Below are positions 24,001-33,970 of a stretch of 64,000 nucleotides of DNA, in pieces. The position numbers and the translations under genes are program-made. The notes under the pieces are model-generated. The model did no database searches and was not told the origin of the DNA. It worked only from the letters and a program-made list of their open reading frames with translations. Source of the DNA: Ciona savignyi (lineage: Eukaryota > Chordata > Ascidiacea > Phlebobranchia > Cionidae). Where the stretch lies: positions 593,596-657,595 of the forward strand of contig CH003021.1 in assembly GCA_000149265.1 (NCBI GenBank). Reading direction: 5' to 3'. Each line of letters opens with the position of its first letter. The first letter of the stretch is position 1.

Positions 24001-27000
24001 TGTCATGAACAAATTTTTCGCAATAAGAGGGACACTGACTGTCACTACAACACTGGTATTTCTTAAATTACCTCATGCCTACAATACAGGGTTTCCTGAT
24101 TTTTAGTTAGTTTTGTAGTTAATAACTGATAATTCTAACTTTTTAGCTTTAAATCTATTGGCTTAAAAAATGTCTATTAAGTGCTTTGCCTACGGACACA
24201 AAGTGTACAAAGTAGTCAGGTAGAAGAATGGCGCAGGAATGTCAACCAGTTTTTACACTATCAACCAGATAATGGCTATTTAAGTATTCTATTTAGGTCT
24301 GTGTATATACCTAGATTTTGATAACGGTCAATTGAACAGAAAAACTGTTAAAACTACTAAATAATTTAGCAGAAATTTATATTTCAAATCAAATTTATGA
24401 TCCACTTTAAAATATCTTTTCAACTGAAAATTGTATTACAATAAAGAGTGACTGAGTGTGCAAGCTTTTTAAAGTAACTGAATGCTTTTGTGTTTGGTTT
24501 ATGCACAAATCGGTTAACCATTACTTGAGTTTTTTAGTGGTTAAATGACTACAAATCTGGTTAACCGTTAACCTATGCACAACCCTAAACTTCTTTAAAT
24601 AATTTTTAATTCTTTTAGACGAGAACATACCACCAACCTCTGCCTCTATGCTGTCAGTCACTGTTGGAAATCCTCAGATCTTCAGTTTTGAGTTCAATGA
24701 ACATCGCCCTTCCAAATACATGCACACTATAACCATTACTTTGACCAGCCGTTACAATATACAGGTAGGTACCATATAACAAAATGTGTGAATTTGCAAA
24801 ATATTCCAACCCTGAAGAAATGTCTGTGGTGTGGAGGTTTATTCATAATGATGTCATAGAAGATATCTCTTTGGTTCTAATCATTTCCTGGCCACTATTT
24901 TGTGCTCTCTTGACAAGGCATGGACTGCAGCATTAAACCTACAAATTAATAGGTTGTTCATAATACTAACCACTATTAAACATACTTTCAATCACAACTG
25001 TTAGTGGACTGTGTACAATTTATTTTTTAAACTTACATGTGTTTACCATGTTAAGTTTGCTGGACAAGGTTGTAATTATAAAAATTAAAAATTATTCCAA
25101 TAATTATAAATACCAAGCAAAATCTCACTTGCTATTATAGGCTAATCCCCATCATATAAATCACACTCTTTGTTTGTTTAATAAATAGAAAATGCAAGAA
25201 ATCTTATAATAGGGCCATCAGATGATCCGAACCTTTGAAATGTGTAAAATGTGATTCAGAAATTGTTTCGCCTGATGTCCAATAACATATGAGCCGCATC
25301 AAGATTAATCCACCAACAAATTTTAGGGCATCAGTTCAGTTTCGTTTAATCTACGAAATGTACGGAGTCCATGTGCTGTCACCACACATAACGTAATGAT
25401 TGTAGCAGCTTGCCCGATTTCGAAGCAGCTCAAATTCGATTACTCATCATTGTTAATAAACGGTGAAAAGCTTTCTAAGCAGGAATATGTCTCAAGCAAC
25501 TATACTTCTTTGTTACAAGAACTGCCGGTGAGCATTGTGTATTCAATTATGCTATATGATAATAAAGGCTCAGCCTAATCTTGCTTTTTAGCTTTCAGTT
25601 GGTCATAATTTAAAATTCATGAAGCCATTGCTGGGAAATGATTAACTGGTAAACGTTTTTTTTTATAAAGAGTTAAAGTGTTATCAGAATCTTAGTAAAT
25701 AAATAGACATCTTTCAATTTTAAAGCTTAACAACTGCAGTGAAAACTCTTTCCGCTAAGTGGCTTTGTTTATAACAAATAATGTCCCTATCATCAGGAAT
25801 AAACAACTTTAAAAATATCTAACAAACTGTGCTAAAAACATGACTGTGGATATGAACTAGACGAAATTTATGACATGAAAACACTCTTAAATGTATAAAC
25901 CAAAACAACTTTTCCAGCGTAATTACCGTCCACCATCGTCTATGGCTGTTGCAATCCCGAAATCAAGCAACATATACAACGTGGACCCTGAGACACTCAC
26001 AAGCGAACGATTTTTGACCTACAGTTTCTCTGTGAAGCAAAAGTATGAATGTTTGTAGTTATTTGAGAGTTTTTATAGTTATTCAAATGCAACTCTATGG
26101 GTACAGATTGGTTCTGGATTAAGTCTCAAAGGATGTTAATATTGAAACTACCATATTGTTCCTCACTTTTGCTATCCTGATGTATTGATTTTACCACTTA
26201 TAAATACAAAAGGAATGATCGTTATTTGTCAGAGAGCAGAGCTTAAAGGCTCTTCACTTTTTCTACTTGTGAATTCAAAATATTTAAATAAAACTGTTTT
26301 GTTTTACACTGAACAAATTGCAAGAATCAAAAAATAATGCCGAATCATTTCCCATTCAAATCAATTCGAATCTTGATTTTGGGATGGATGACAATTATTA
26401 TGCATGCTGTTATCATATATAAGCTAAGAAATGGTTATCCATCAGAATACCAGGTGCTTGCTGTAAGGTTGCAAAAGCAAGGAATGCAAGTATATATTAA
26501 TCCATTTTTACCCTATTTTTCAATCGTCTTTCCAGGCTAAAGGACTTTTGCATGGGTATGATGAACCGCTCATCATGCCACTGTACTTCTGCACACAAAT
26601 TCTCATCGTTGGAGAAATACAGTGACTGTAAGGAAAAGGTAGTAGATGATATCCCATTGTTTTGGAAACAGACTGAACAAAAGGCACAAAACCAAAATAC
26701 TACTTTAACTATCATGTTTGAATGGAACTTAACTCAACTTTACGTCGGTCTGATCAGTCCATATTGGCAATATGCCTTCTGCTTACAAAGTTAGGCACTT
26801 ACATTAATCTTCTGCTTCATAGTAGCACACACCCAAGTTTAAACATTCCTACATTGCCCAAATAAAAACAACCTTTGAAATATTTTTAACTTTCACTTTC
26901 AATCTTAGCTATGAAATCACTTTAACAAATCTAATAGTAGTTCCTAAAATTAAAAATATCAAAGTCAATCCCACAATCGAAGTTAATAAAACACAAAAAA

Positions 27001-29688
27001 TGCACTTGATCATATGTTTTATAATACGCTTACTCTTTAAAGTATAGTTACTGTGTCACTCTTCTCACTTTGTTTTAATTGTACAACAATACCATTATTA
27101 GTATATGGTTATTATTTTAAACGCTTTTAAGGTTATGTAACAACACAATACTATATGAATATTGTACAGTTTCATTGCTTTTCATGTCAGTTTTATTATT
27201 AATGTTTATAGTCACCACTTTTATTCCTCTTATTGTTGTTTAAAAAAATTAGTTCAACAGAATAATCAATCGGATCAGCGCTTCCTAATGCCTTATTGAA
27301 TCTTTGTCCATCTTTATCTAAAATAAAACTAAGAAAAGGCTGTTGATAAGTATTGATACCAAATTATTGATTTATTAGACTAAATCATAACACTATCAGT
27401 ATATAACCTGTTTTACTTCGCATTCAGAAATGGTGATCGATCGGTTATTATTGGGGATTCGCAAAGCTAGTCGGAATACAGTAAAGGTCACTAAGGCATT
27501 TAATTAAATAGTTACTCTACAATCCACAGTTTTGAATTTATTATTGACCAATAAAACACAACCAATTTAAAGGATTTTTACAGTTTTGCACTTGAGTTGC
27601 TCATTAGCTTTTAAGATATTCACGGATGAAAATGATAAATATCCATTTCTTTGTGACTTCAATTGCAGGTTTACAAAGTAATGTATGACCACACGTACAA
27701 ACTCAATTTCTCTGTCCACCACTCTTCTTTAAACATCAACCGATCCAATGACATCACTCAATATATTGTGTATCTTGAGGAGCTTAATGGAAGAGATGAC
27801 TCGGTATATTTCGCCGGTGACGATTCCAATACATTTTGTAAGTAAAGATAAGATAGGTTGCACAATAATTTTTGATGTTGGATTGTAAAATCCAGGATAC
27901 CCTTTGTATTTTAAAATACCCCTGTGTAGTGTTTGTTTTAAAATTTTTAAATACAAATAATCGCATTATTCCCAGGCTCCACCTACCCAAACGCAGTAAT
28001 ATGTCAGGCGAAAGTGGACTCCACTACACCACCTGACAGTGAATCAGCACAGCTGCTTCATTTTCTCACTTCTGGCAACAGCAAACGGGTGTTCAATGCA
28101 AACCAACTCCAAATCAAGTTTTTGGTGAATGTTTTTATATATTTAATTAATAATGATATTCGACTTACCAGCATTTCTTGTTGATCATCACAGGTAAAAA
28201 AATAAGTTTAAATACCATGTACCCACAGTAGTGTTACTCCCTTACACAAAAGAAATAATGCAACCTTTAACTTGACTGTGCCATGAATAAAACAAAGCTG
28301 CACACCATAAAGTCATATACAGATATTAAGACAGAGGAATCAAAAATAGATGCAGTAGAACCCCGCTTACCTGACCATGTATGGGACCTTCATCAAGCGG
28401 TCGCGTTAGCGGGGTGGTCGTGTTAGTGAATTTTGATTTGCAGCAAGTTGTCGTCATATGCAGCTTAAACGTTTGCATTTTTACTATTTTCACTAAATGC
28501 CAATATTTTTATCAGATACTGCAGAATGAATTTAAAACTAAAGTTTATCTTGTGGGATTCAGTTCTGTCTGCCACATTTTTTTGTGTGCGCTCATTTAGT
28601 CTTATTGTGGTCACTTAAGAGCAGTCAAATTTGAAGTTTTGGACCAAAATATGGCGGTCCTGGTCTTGAAACCGGGGTGGTCGCGTTATTAAAACAGAAT
28701 GCAATGCATTATCATAGTAAATTTTTCGGGACCGCACTAAAGTGGTCCTGATAACGAGGTGGTCGTGTTATCGAGGTGGTCTCCAAGCAGGGTTCCACTG
28801 TACATATTTTTTGCTATAATCATCGGTACTTTATATATTTTTGCCAAAATTCTTAAATGAGTAGTTTTTAATTTAATTTAAACTTTGCATCATGTTATGT
28901 TTTGGCCTTGGTTTATTTTTTTATAAAATTTGGTTTGTTAAAGGGCATGGGACTTTTTCACTTTCGAGTAACGTTGGCAAATGGATTTTCCTTCTGTACT
29001 TTGCAAGATGAATTTCAGGTAAATTTATGTTATATATCAGGCTTATTTTGTTGACTACTGTTAAGTTGGTAAATTAAATAGTCTCATGTGTTAAGTCAGA
29101 AGTTATTTAACAATCGTAATCAAATAAAAATAAGTATCTATACCATTTGATATATTTTAAATATATGTGCCTACCCAGTTAAAAGTTTATTTAAATGGTA
29201 GTTTATTTAAATGACAGTAATATCTAAGTCTATTACAATTGTAACGTTCCTCGCATTCCATGTGTTTATTACCTGATTGCCCTTAATTTGACGCGCCGGC
29301 GCCTTTGCCGCTGCGGCGCACTGTATAAAAGATTGTGTTGAATGCGAGAGAAGAGAACAAAAACTGCCACTATACGATTCGCTACACAATATTAGCGCTG
29401 CTAACCCAGTGGTGAACATGTGCTCATTTGATTACATGTAGAAATAAACATGAATAAACTATCATGAGGCAGAATTGCTTCGTAATAATAATTTCATGTC
29501 TTATATTATAGGCGTATGTGATCAATCCGCCATTACCGTTCCCAACCGCAACCATAATCCGACTTACTGTGTCATTCATGATGGGAGCAGCAATGGTAAT
29601 CATCTATATGAGGATGATTTTCAACAGAAGAGTTGATGATGTCATAATGGAAGAAACAAATGTATGTCGAAATGTCATGGTTTTCTAA
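18022..29688 (+). CDS. CatSper auxiliary subunit (delta/epsilon type), 20 exons
   Basis: Exons: 18022-18192, 18250-18402, 18602-18764, 19455-19613, 19988-20187, 20672-20783, 20967-21010, 21487-21609, 22181-22356, 22885-23029, 23316-23443, 23728-23819, 24619-24764, 25327-25527, 25918-26042, 26536-26638, 27669-27837, 27976-28124, 28944-29018, 29512-29688. Phases join throughout and give about 936 residues, the size of CatSper epsilon. The layout is a signal peptide (LLWLFQISCA), a long Cys-containing ectodomain with N-glycosylation sites, and a single C-terminal membrane segment (RLTVSFMMGAAMVIIYM) followed by a short basic tail. Family-like signatures near the C-terminus are YIVYLEELNGRDD and GLFHFRVTLANGFSFC, then PLPFP, close to what I remember of human CATSPERE and CATSPERD. 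These subunits roof the sperm flagellar Ca2+ channel. Delta versus epsilon is not resolved. The intron after 23819 starts with GC. The last codons could instead be spliced onward. Confidence 0.65.
18869..19137 (-). repeat. Old copy of the tRNA-derived SINE
   Basis: It starts (3' end of the SINE) with GGATAGGATA and TTCACGGAGATAAACATGAA. TTACCAGAGCTATTG, AATAGACAT, CTTCAGGCAA and a tRNA-like head follow, in the same order as the young copies at 32649 and 42300 but with many substitutions. It is in an intron of the CatSper-like gene. Confidence 0.7.
19200..19307 (-). repeat. Fragment of a SINE-related tRNA-like head
   Basis: TTTGATCCCATGACCTTTCG and GAGTTAACTGACCAGA match the head of the older copy just upstream (TTTGATCCCATTACCTTTCG). 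It is therefore a second, partial relic of the same or a sister family. Confidence 0.45.
21192..21237 (+). pseudogene. Intronic copy of part of CatSper-like exon 1
   Basis: The stretch TTTACTGCGAACAGATTGGA and GGAACAGATC repeats exon 1 at about 18128-18166 (TTTACTGCGAACAGATCGGA, GGAGCAGATC), with an 8-base internal duplication. It lies in the intron before exon 21487-21609 and is not part of the reading frame. Confidence 0.75.
22474..22700 (+). repeat. Old copy of the tRNA-derived SINE, plus orientation
   Basis: It begins with a tRNA-like head (GACCGATTAGCTTGATGGGT). GTAGGTTTGAAACTGGTC, CTAGTCAGTTGTGTTGTTGG and GCAAGG follow, parallel to the sense strand of the young copies. The 3' part is more diverged. 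It is intronic in the CatSper-like gene. A possible further relic lies near 29700-29850. Confidence 0.65.
24170..24260 (-). repeat. Fragment of the tRNA-derived SINE
   Basis: TTAAGTGCTTTGCCTACGGA followed by CACAAAG and GTCAACCAGTTT runs parallel to TAAAGTGCCTTGCCCAAGGA, CACAACC and GCGACCAGTTT of the young copies. It is intronic. Confidence 0.55.
24294..24594. mobile_element. Decayed inverted-repeat element, possibly hAT-like
   Basis: The right end TTAACCTATGCACAACCCTA, read in reverse complement, resembles the left end TAGGTCTGTGTATATAC and the ATAACGGT stretch that follows. Runs of GGTTAACC occur near the right end. No target duplication survives. A related stretch sits inside the hAT element at 13138-14071. 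Confidence 0.45.
28353..28800. mobile_element. Pogo/Tc1-like MITE, 448 bases
   Basis: The left end CAGTAGAACCCCGCTT and the right-end reverse complement CAGTGGAACCCTGCTT differ at two bases. CAGT...AACCC.GCTT termini resemble pogo-type elements. Inside are several copies of a GTGGTCGTGTTA-type motif near both ends. TA duplication is only visible on the right. It is in the intron between CatSper-like exons 27976-28124 and 28944-29018. Confidence 0.7.
29240..29386 (+). repeat. Possible short solo LTR (fossil)
   Basis: A 147-base stretch begins TG and ends CA, is bounded by the 4-base direct repeat CAAT, and holds a TATAAAAG box about two thirds along after a GC-rich block. This is the layout of a small solo LTR. 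No internal retrotransposon parts are visible. The family is not assigned. It lies in the last intron of the CatSper-like gene. Confidence 0.35.
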
Positions 29689-31513
29689 TCATCTGGCTGA
29701 AGAGCAATTAGCAGACATCACCTGGACCGAGTTAATTGATGGGTTCTACTAAAGAACTCTAAATCAGTAACCTGACTCGGCTGACTGTGGGCATGAGATA
29801 ATCCAATGATTGATTATGTGATCATGGTCCTTGCGTTTTCTCATTTTTAAGGTGATGAATATCTTATCATAATAATGAGTATTTATGTACTGTAATCTAA
29901 AAATGCACTGTATGAAATCACTTTTGAAATTATAAATTTTTTAAGTGTTCAACTTTAACAAACATAATTTGAGTTCGGGTTTCTCTTGCTTAGTCGGTTA
30001 TGTCATACAAACCACCTAATTACCAAATCAGTTTAGTATTTTGCAAGTAGTTGTTATTCTGTGGTTTTTCGGGTAATATTTGTTACAAAAAGAAATTATC
30101 ATGGTGTACCCACAGTTATTATTATTTTATATTTGTATGGGTTACTATTCAAGAGAAGTTCATGTTGTAGAATCCATCACTTTTGCTTTGTTACATATTA
30201 CANNNNNNNNNNNNNNNNNNNNNNNNNNNNNNNNNNNNNNNNNNNNNNNNNNNNNNNNNNNNNNNNNNNNNNNNNNNNNNNNNNNNNNNNNNNNNNNNNN
30301 NNNNNNNNNNNNNNNACTGCTCGTATGTATACGTCAAACGACATGATTCATCGGTGTTGGCTACAATATTGCCACGTTGTTAAGTGTCGATGAGGGGGAT
30401 TTTTACTTCGCATGAAAGGCGCGCACTTTATCTTGTATACTGCAGCACTAGTGAACAAGAATGTTGATTTACAGTTTGTATCTTTATTTGGACTTTCTAA
30501 ATACCTTTATAACATGGATTAGGATTTTCGAATTGATGCTCTCAAAGGGTTAGCATAAATTCGTAATTTTATATTTCTTAATGGGGATTGTGTTTTCAAA
30601 TCGTGGTTATGTTTTAAAAACTAACATTCTTGGTCAGTACCCTCGTCATTGCAGGTATAACGTTTTCGTTTAATTGGTTTTTTTTCCTTCAGGTTTTAGC
30701 TTTAAACTTAAAACTTGGCAATCTGACTTGAAAGCAAACGAAATCAAAAGCTTTGTTAATTAATTTTGAGGGTAATAGGTGTGGTGTGTGATTAAATTTT
30801 CCACTGTATAAGTTAGTATTTCAGGCAAAAAGATATTCATGTTTTATCCCTGTTTGTTAATGTACAAATGACGTGTTTACCACACGGGGAACTAAAAGGA
30901 TTCAGGAGGGAAGTTAGGTTAGGGCCTTAGGGGTAAGATTAATATTGGCAACAGTTAGAGTACCACACTTTTAGTGACCAGTTTCCCTCCCTCACTTTAG
31001 TGATGTAATAACCAGTACAATACAATTGTCACATTTGTCAGTGAAATCTGATGTGCAATGAATTAGGAAAAAAATATTTTAATCAGTCAATTCTTAGATT
31101 GCTAGTACAGTTTGCTTAAAATGTCATACGATACTTTAAAAGTAATTAGGTCCACTGAAATACGAAAGATAGGCTCAAGCCAACACTTTTTGCACCCATA
31201 TTGACATTCGTCCTATTTATGTTTTTTTTAAATTAACAATAACCCATTTAGATATGCAATACCAAACACTATTAGCTAGAATTATTATCGCAGCGTAATG
31301 TGAACTTGGGGTACTGGGACAACGACCTTCACAGGAGCCACAACGCAAAAAAAACGATGAGGGATTTTGGTCAAAAATGGTGTTTTATTTAACCGGTAGC
31401 ATATTTTAGTAACAAAAACATATTTTAGTACAGTGGTTAAATGTCATGATTTGTATGTTTATGCTGTAACACTTGTATTGTAGACCCTTTATAAGCTAGG
31501 AATATCAATTAAA
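29689..31513. other. Intergenic region with an assembly gap
   Basis: This is the stretch between the CatSper-like stop and the hydroxyproline-enzyme start. It holds a possible SINE relic up to about 29850 and the run of N at 30203-30315. The remaining sequence is AT-rich, without a convincing exon. An acceptor-like TTGTATTGTAG ends near 31483, about 30 bases before the next ATG, and may mark a leader splice site. Confidence 0.6.
30203..30315. other. Assembly gap (113 N)
   Basis: A run of N. Reading frames that cross it have no meaning. Confidence 1.
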
Positions 31514-32527
31514 ATGGAGAAAATCAACACTACAATAAGAACTGTTGAAATGCATACAGGAGGAATGCCTCTGCGCATTATTGAGGCTGGATATCCTGAG
31601 ATCCGCGGCGATACTATTTTGGAAAAACGTGCTTTTGTTCGAGACAACTTGGATTATCTTAGAAAGTTCCTTATGTTTGAACCAAGAGGCCATTACGATA
31701 TGTATGGTGCTTTGCTTGTAGAACCTGACGCACCAGGTGCAAATGCAGCTGTTCTTTTTCTTCATAATGAAGGTTACAGCACAATGTGTGGTCACGCTAT
31801 AGTTGCTTTGGGTAGATATTGTGTTGATAAAAAAATGGTCCAGTACCAAGAGCCTGAAACTAAGGTTAATATCCAATGCCCATGCGGTCTTGTCGAAGCA
31901 TATGTGTCTTGCTCAAATGGTTTTACTGATGAAGTTCGGTTCCTTAGCGTTCCATCTTTTGTCTATAAAATGGACGTTGCTCTTGAGGTGCCGAAATACG
32001 GTGAAGTGGTGGTTGATATATCGTACGGTGGTGCTTTTTATGCAGTTCTTCCAATTTCTTCTGTGGGGTTGGATTTCGAGAAAGATACAATTGCTGACAT
32101 TGTAGCCGCTGCTAAAGAAATAAAAAAAGAATGCAAACGGAGCATACCACTTGTGCATCCTGAAGAACCAGATTTAGCTTTTTTCTATGGTGTCATTTTT
32201 ACAGACGGTAATGACACTGACCATACTACACCATCATACAATATAGTAGAGTTTGCCAATGAGCAAATAGACCGATCACCATGTGGCTCCGGTGTCACAG
32301 CTCGAATGGCATTGATGTTCACACGAAACAAGATAAAACTAGGTGAAAAAAAAGTCATAAGTAACCCGTCAACGAAATCTTCGTTTTCAGCGAAAGTGGT
32401 CAAGGTTGTGAACCAAGACAAGCCAATAGTGGTTGTTGAAGTAAGTGGCAATGGGTATTACACCGGATCATGCATCTTTACCGCAGAAGACAAAGATATT
32501 CATCAAAATGGATTCCTAATAAAATGA
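31514..32527 (+). CDS. Proline racemase-family enzyme (L3HYPDH / hydroxyproline epimerase type)
   Basis: A single uninterrupted exon of 337 codons, close to the usual family length (human L3HYPDH is about 354). The start ATG at 31514 leads straight into the family N-terminus (TVEMHTGGMPLRI). The two catalytic positions are visible: Cys92 in TMCGHA and Cys257 in DRSPCGSGVTAR. Family knowledge: racemases and 4-hydroxyproline epimerases use two cysteines, while trans-3-hydroxy-L-proline dehydratases such as human L3HYPDH have threonine at the second position. Overall the sequence looks like the animal L3HYPDH group (DRSP.GSGVTAR), but residue 257 is the epimerase-type cysteine. The likely substrate is proline or a hydroxyproline from collagen breakdown, in the cytosol; which reaction it performs is open. 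It is the only intronless gene of this size in the window. Confidence 0.85.
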   Translation: MEKINTTIRTVEMHTGGMPLRIIEAGYPEIRGDTILEKRAFVRDNLDYLRKFLMFEPRGHYDMYGALLVEPDAPGANAAVLFLHNEGYSTMCGHAIVALGRYCVDKKMVQYQEPETKVNIQCPCGLVEAYVSCSNGFTDEVRFLSVPSFVYKMDVALEVPKYGEVVVDISYGGAFYAVLPISSVGLDFEKDTIADIVAAAKEIKKECKRSIPLVHPEEPDLAFFYGVIFTDGNDTDHTTPSYNIVEFANEQIDRSPCGSGVTARMALMFTRNKIKLGEKKVISNPSTKSSFSAKVVKVVNQDKPIVVVEVSGNGYYTGSCIFTAEDKDIHQNGFLIK

Positions 32528-33004
32528 TGTGTTCAGATCCACGACTAATTCCACTGATAATGAAATCATCAATTTATAGAGTAAAATGGTGTTTTTATGT
32601 TAACTGCCATTTTTGAGTTTTTGTCATCATGTTTTTATTTTACACTATAGGATATATAGGATAGGATATTCATGTTTATCCCCGTGAATGGGAAAACCCC
32701 AGGGGTTATCACACGGGCAATCGTCAGATCACCTCGCGCCCATCGTCGGGTTACCGGAGCTATTGCAGTGTGTTGTATGTGATAGACATGTTCCTTCAAT
32801 TTGGTAGAACCCATTAATCCGCTGGGTTCAGGCAATGTCCGTAAAGTGCCTTGCCCAAGAACACAACCGACTAGCTAGCGACCAGTTTCGCACCTGCAAC
32901 CTTTCGATTGAAAGGCGACGCACTTAACCGCTAGACCATCGGGCAGATATATGTACTTCCTTGCAATAGTGGCTGTATAACCATTTCAGGTCAGATTGTA
33001 TAGC
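32528..33004. other. Intergenic region filled mostly by a SINE
   Basis: Between the hydroxyproline-family gene and MRPS16. The SINE at 32649-32944 fills most of it. I see no AATAAA in the 120 bases after the stop at 32527. An acceptor-like CCATTTCAG at 32981-32989 sits 15 bases before the MRPS16 ATG and may receive a spliced leader. Confidence 0.6.
32649..32944 (-). mobile_element. tRNA-derived SINE, near full length (copy A)
   Basis: Read on the minus strand it begins GCCCGATGGTCTAGCGGTTA, like the D-arm/A-box of a tRNA. A B-box-like GGTGCGAAACT follows about 40 bases on, then a unique body of about 200 bases. It ends in a (TATCC)-type tail, seen on the plus strand as GGATATATAGGATAGGATA. 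It is nearly identical to copies B (42300) and C (47104), so the family was active recently. Reading frames in it are not genes. Confidence 0.88.
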
Positions 33005-33795
33005 ATGGTGCGACTAAGCGTTTTAAACTGTGTTAGGAAAACTGGCCTTCAGACCCCCTTTCGTGTAGCTCGTTTTAGATACGTTGCAAAGGGGTCTGAA
33101 TACTTGTTCAAAGATCAGCCGCAGGTGCAAATTGAAGAGCCCTTCGATGGGGTGAAGATTTTGAGGTCACAGCACGTCATCAGATTAGCACTGGACGGCT
33201 GCAAGAATCGACCTTTCTATCGCATCGTCCTCAGTAACAAGATGGATAAAAGGGGCACTGAGGTTTGTAAACTTATCTTGTGTCTTGTTTAACGCAATAG
33301 GTCTTTTTAGGCTAAATTTGACATCAAACGGCTGTCAAAACAATCTAGCTTTAGAACATTCACTACATATTTACATCTTTATCAGCTTATGCTAGTTGTA
33401 TATAATCTACCAGTATACCAATTTTTAGGCCGATAAATTATATATATGTATTGATATATTGCACGCTTTATATTATATTTTTAGATTGTTTTTAACATTT
33501 GAAGCATTTCTAAGTACCCCTTAAACAATTTTAGATTGAACAGCTTGGCAGTTTTGACCCTTTTCCTAACATGTGGAACGAAAAATTCTGCGCCATAAAT
33601 TTTGATCGTGTGAAACACCATCTAGCCATGGGCGCTTATGTTGGAAAACCTGTTAGACGATTGCTCGGACTTAGCGGTTATTTACCCCTCGACCCCACCT
33701 TACCCATTTTTGCTGAAGGTTTAAGGAGGAGGCGGTTAATCGAAAAATTAAAAGAAGAGAAAGATAAACGGGAAGAACAAAAAGAAACGGACTAA
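33005..33795 (+). CDS. MRPS16: Mitochondrial small ribosomal subunit protein bS16m
   Basis: Two exons, 33005-33262 and 33535-33795, give 172 residues. The bS16 core is clear: VIRLALDGCKNRPFYRIVLS, then IEQLGSFDPFPN, INFDRVKHHLAMGA and KPVRRLLGLSGYLPL, matching the order in human MRPS16. About 55 residues rich in Arg and Val precede the core and can serve as a mitochondrial targeting sequence; this N-terminus is longer than in the human protein. The C-terminus is a charged Lys/Glu tail. The protein belongs to the mitoribosomal small subunit. The start is the ATG at 33005, 15 bases after an acceptor-like CCATTTCAG. No AATAAA is seen between its stop and ALG11. Confidence 0.93.
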
Positions 33796-33970
33796 AGTTG
33801 TTTTTTAATTGTATCGTCAGTTTTATTTTATCTCTCGTGAAATTTCTTTGAATATGTCCATTTCTGTATTGGTGCAGTACCGGTACATCTTGTTGAACGC
33901 CAAAAAAAGGCTTGAAAAATGAATTTCTTTTTATGTCTGTTTCAGAACCTAAGGAAAAAGTTATCTAAAA
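33796..33970 (+). promoter_or_regulatory. Short MRPS16-ALG11 spacer with acceptor-like site
   Basis: Only 175 bases separate the two coding regions. A pyrimidine-rich TTTTTATGTCTGTTTCAG ends 26 bases before the ALG11 ATG, and no AATAAA is present. This would suit spliced-leader trans-splicing of a downstream operon gene. It could equally be an ordinary 5' UTR intron acceptor. Confidence 0.45.

Noticed and set aside
30061-30393. Open frames across the run of N
   Set aside because: They exist only because the gap cannot contain a stop.
31505-31876. Minus-strand open frame of 123 codons
   Set aside because: It is antisense to the conserved hydroxyproline-enzyme exon.
32635-32835. Minus-strand open frame, with near-identical frames at 42177-42482 and 46900-47160
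   Set aside because: They lie within the three young SINE copies, and the similarity between them is that of the repeat, not of a gene family.
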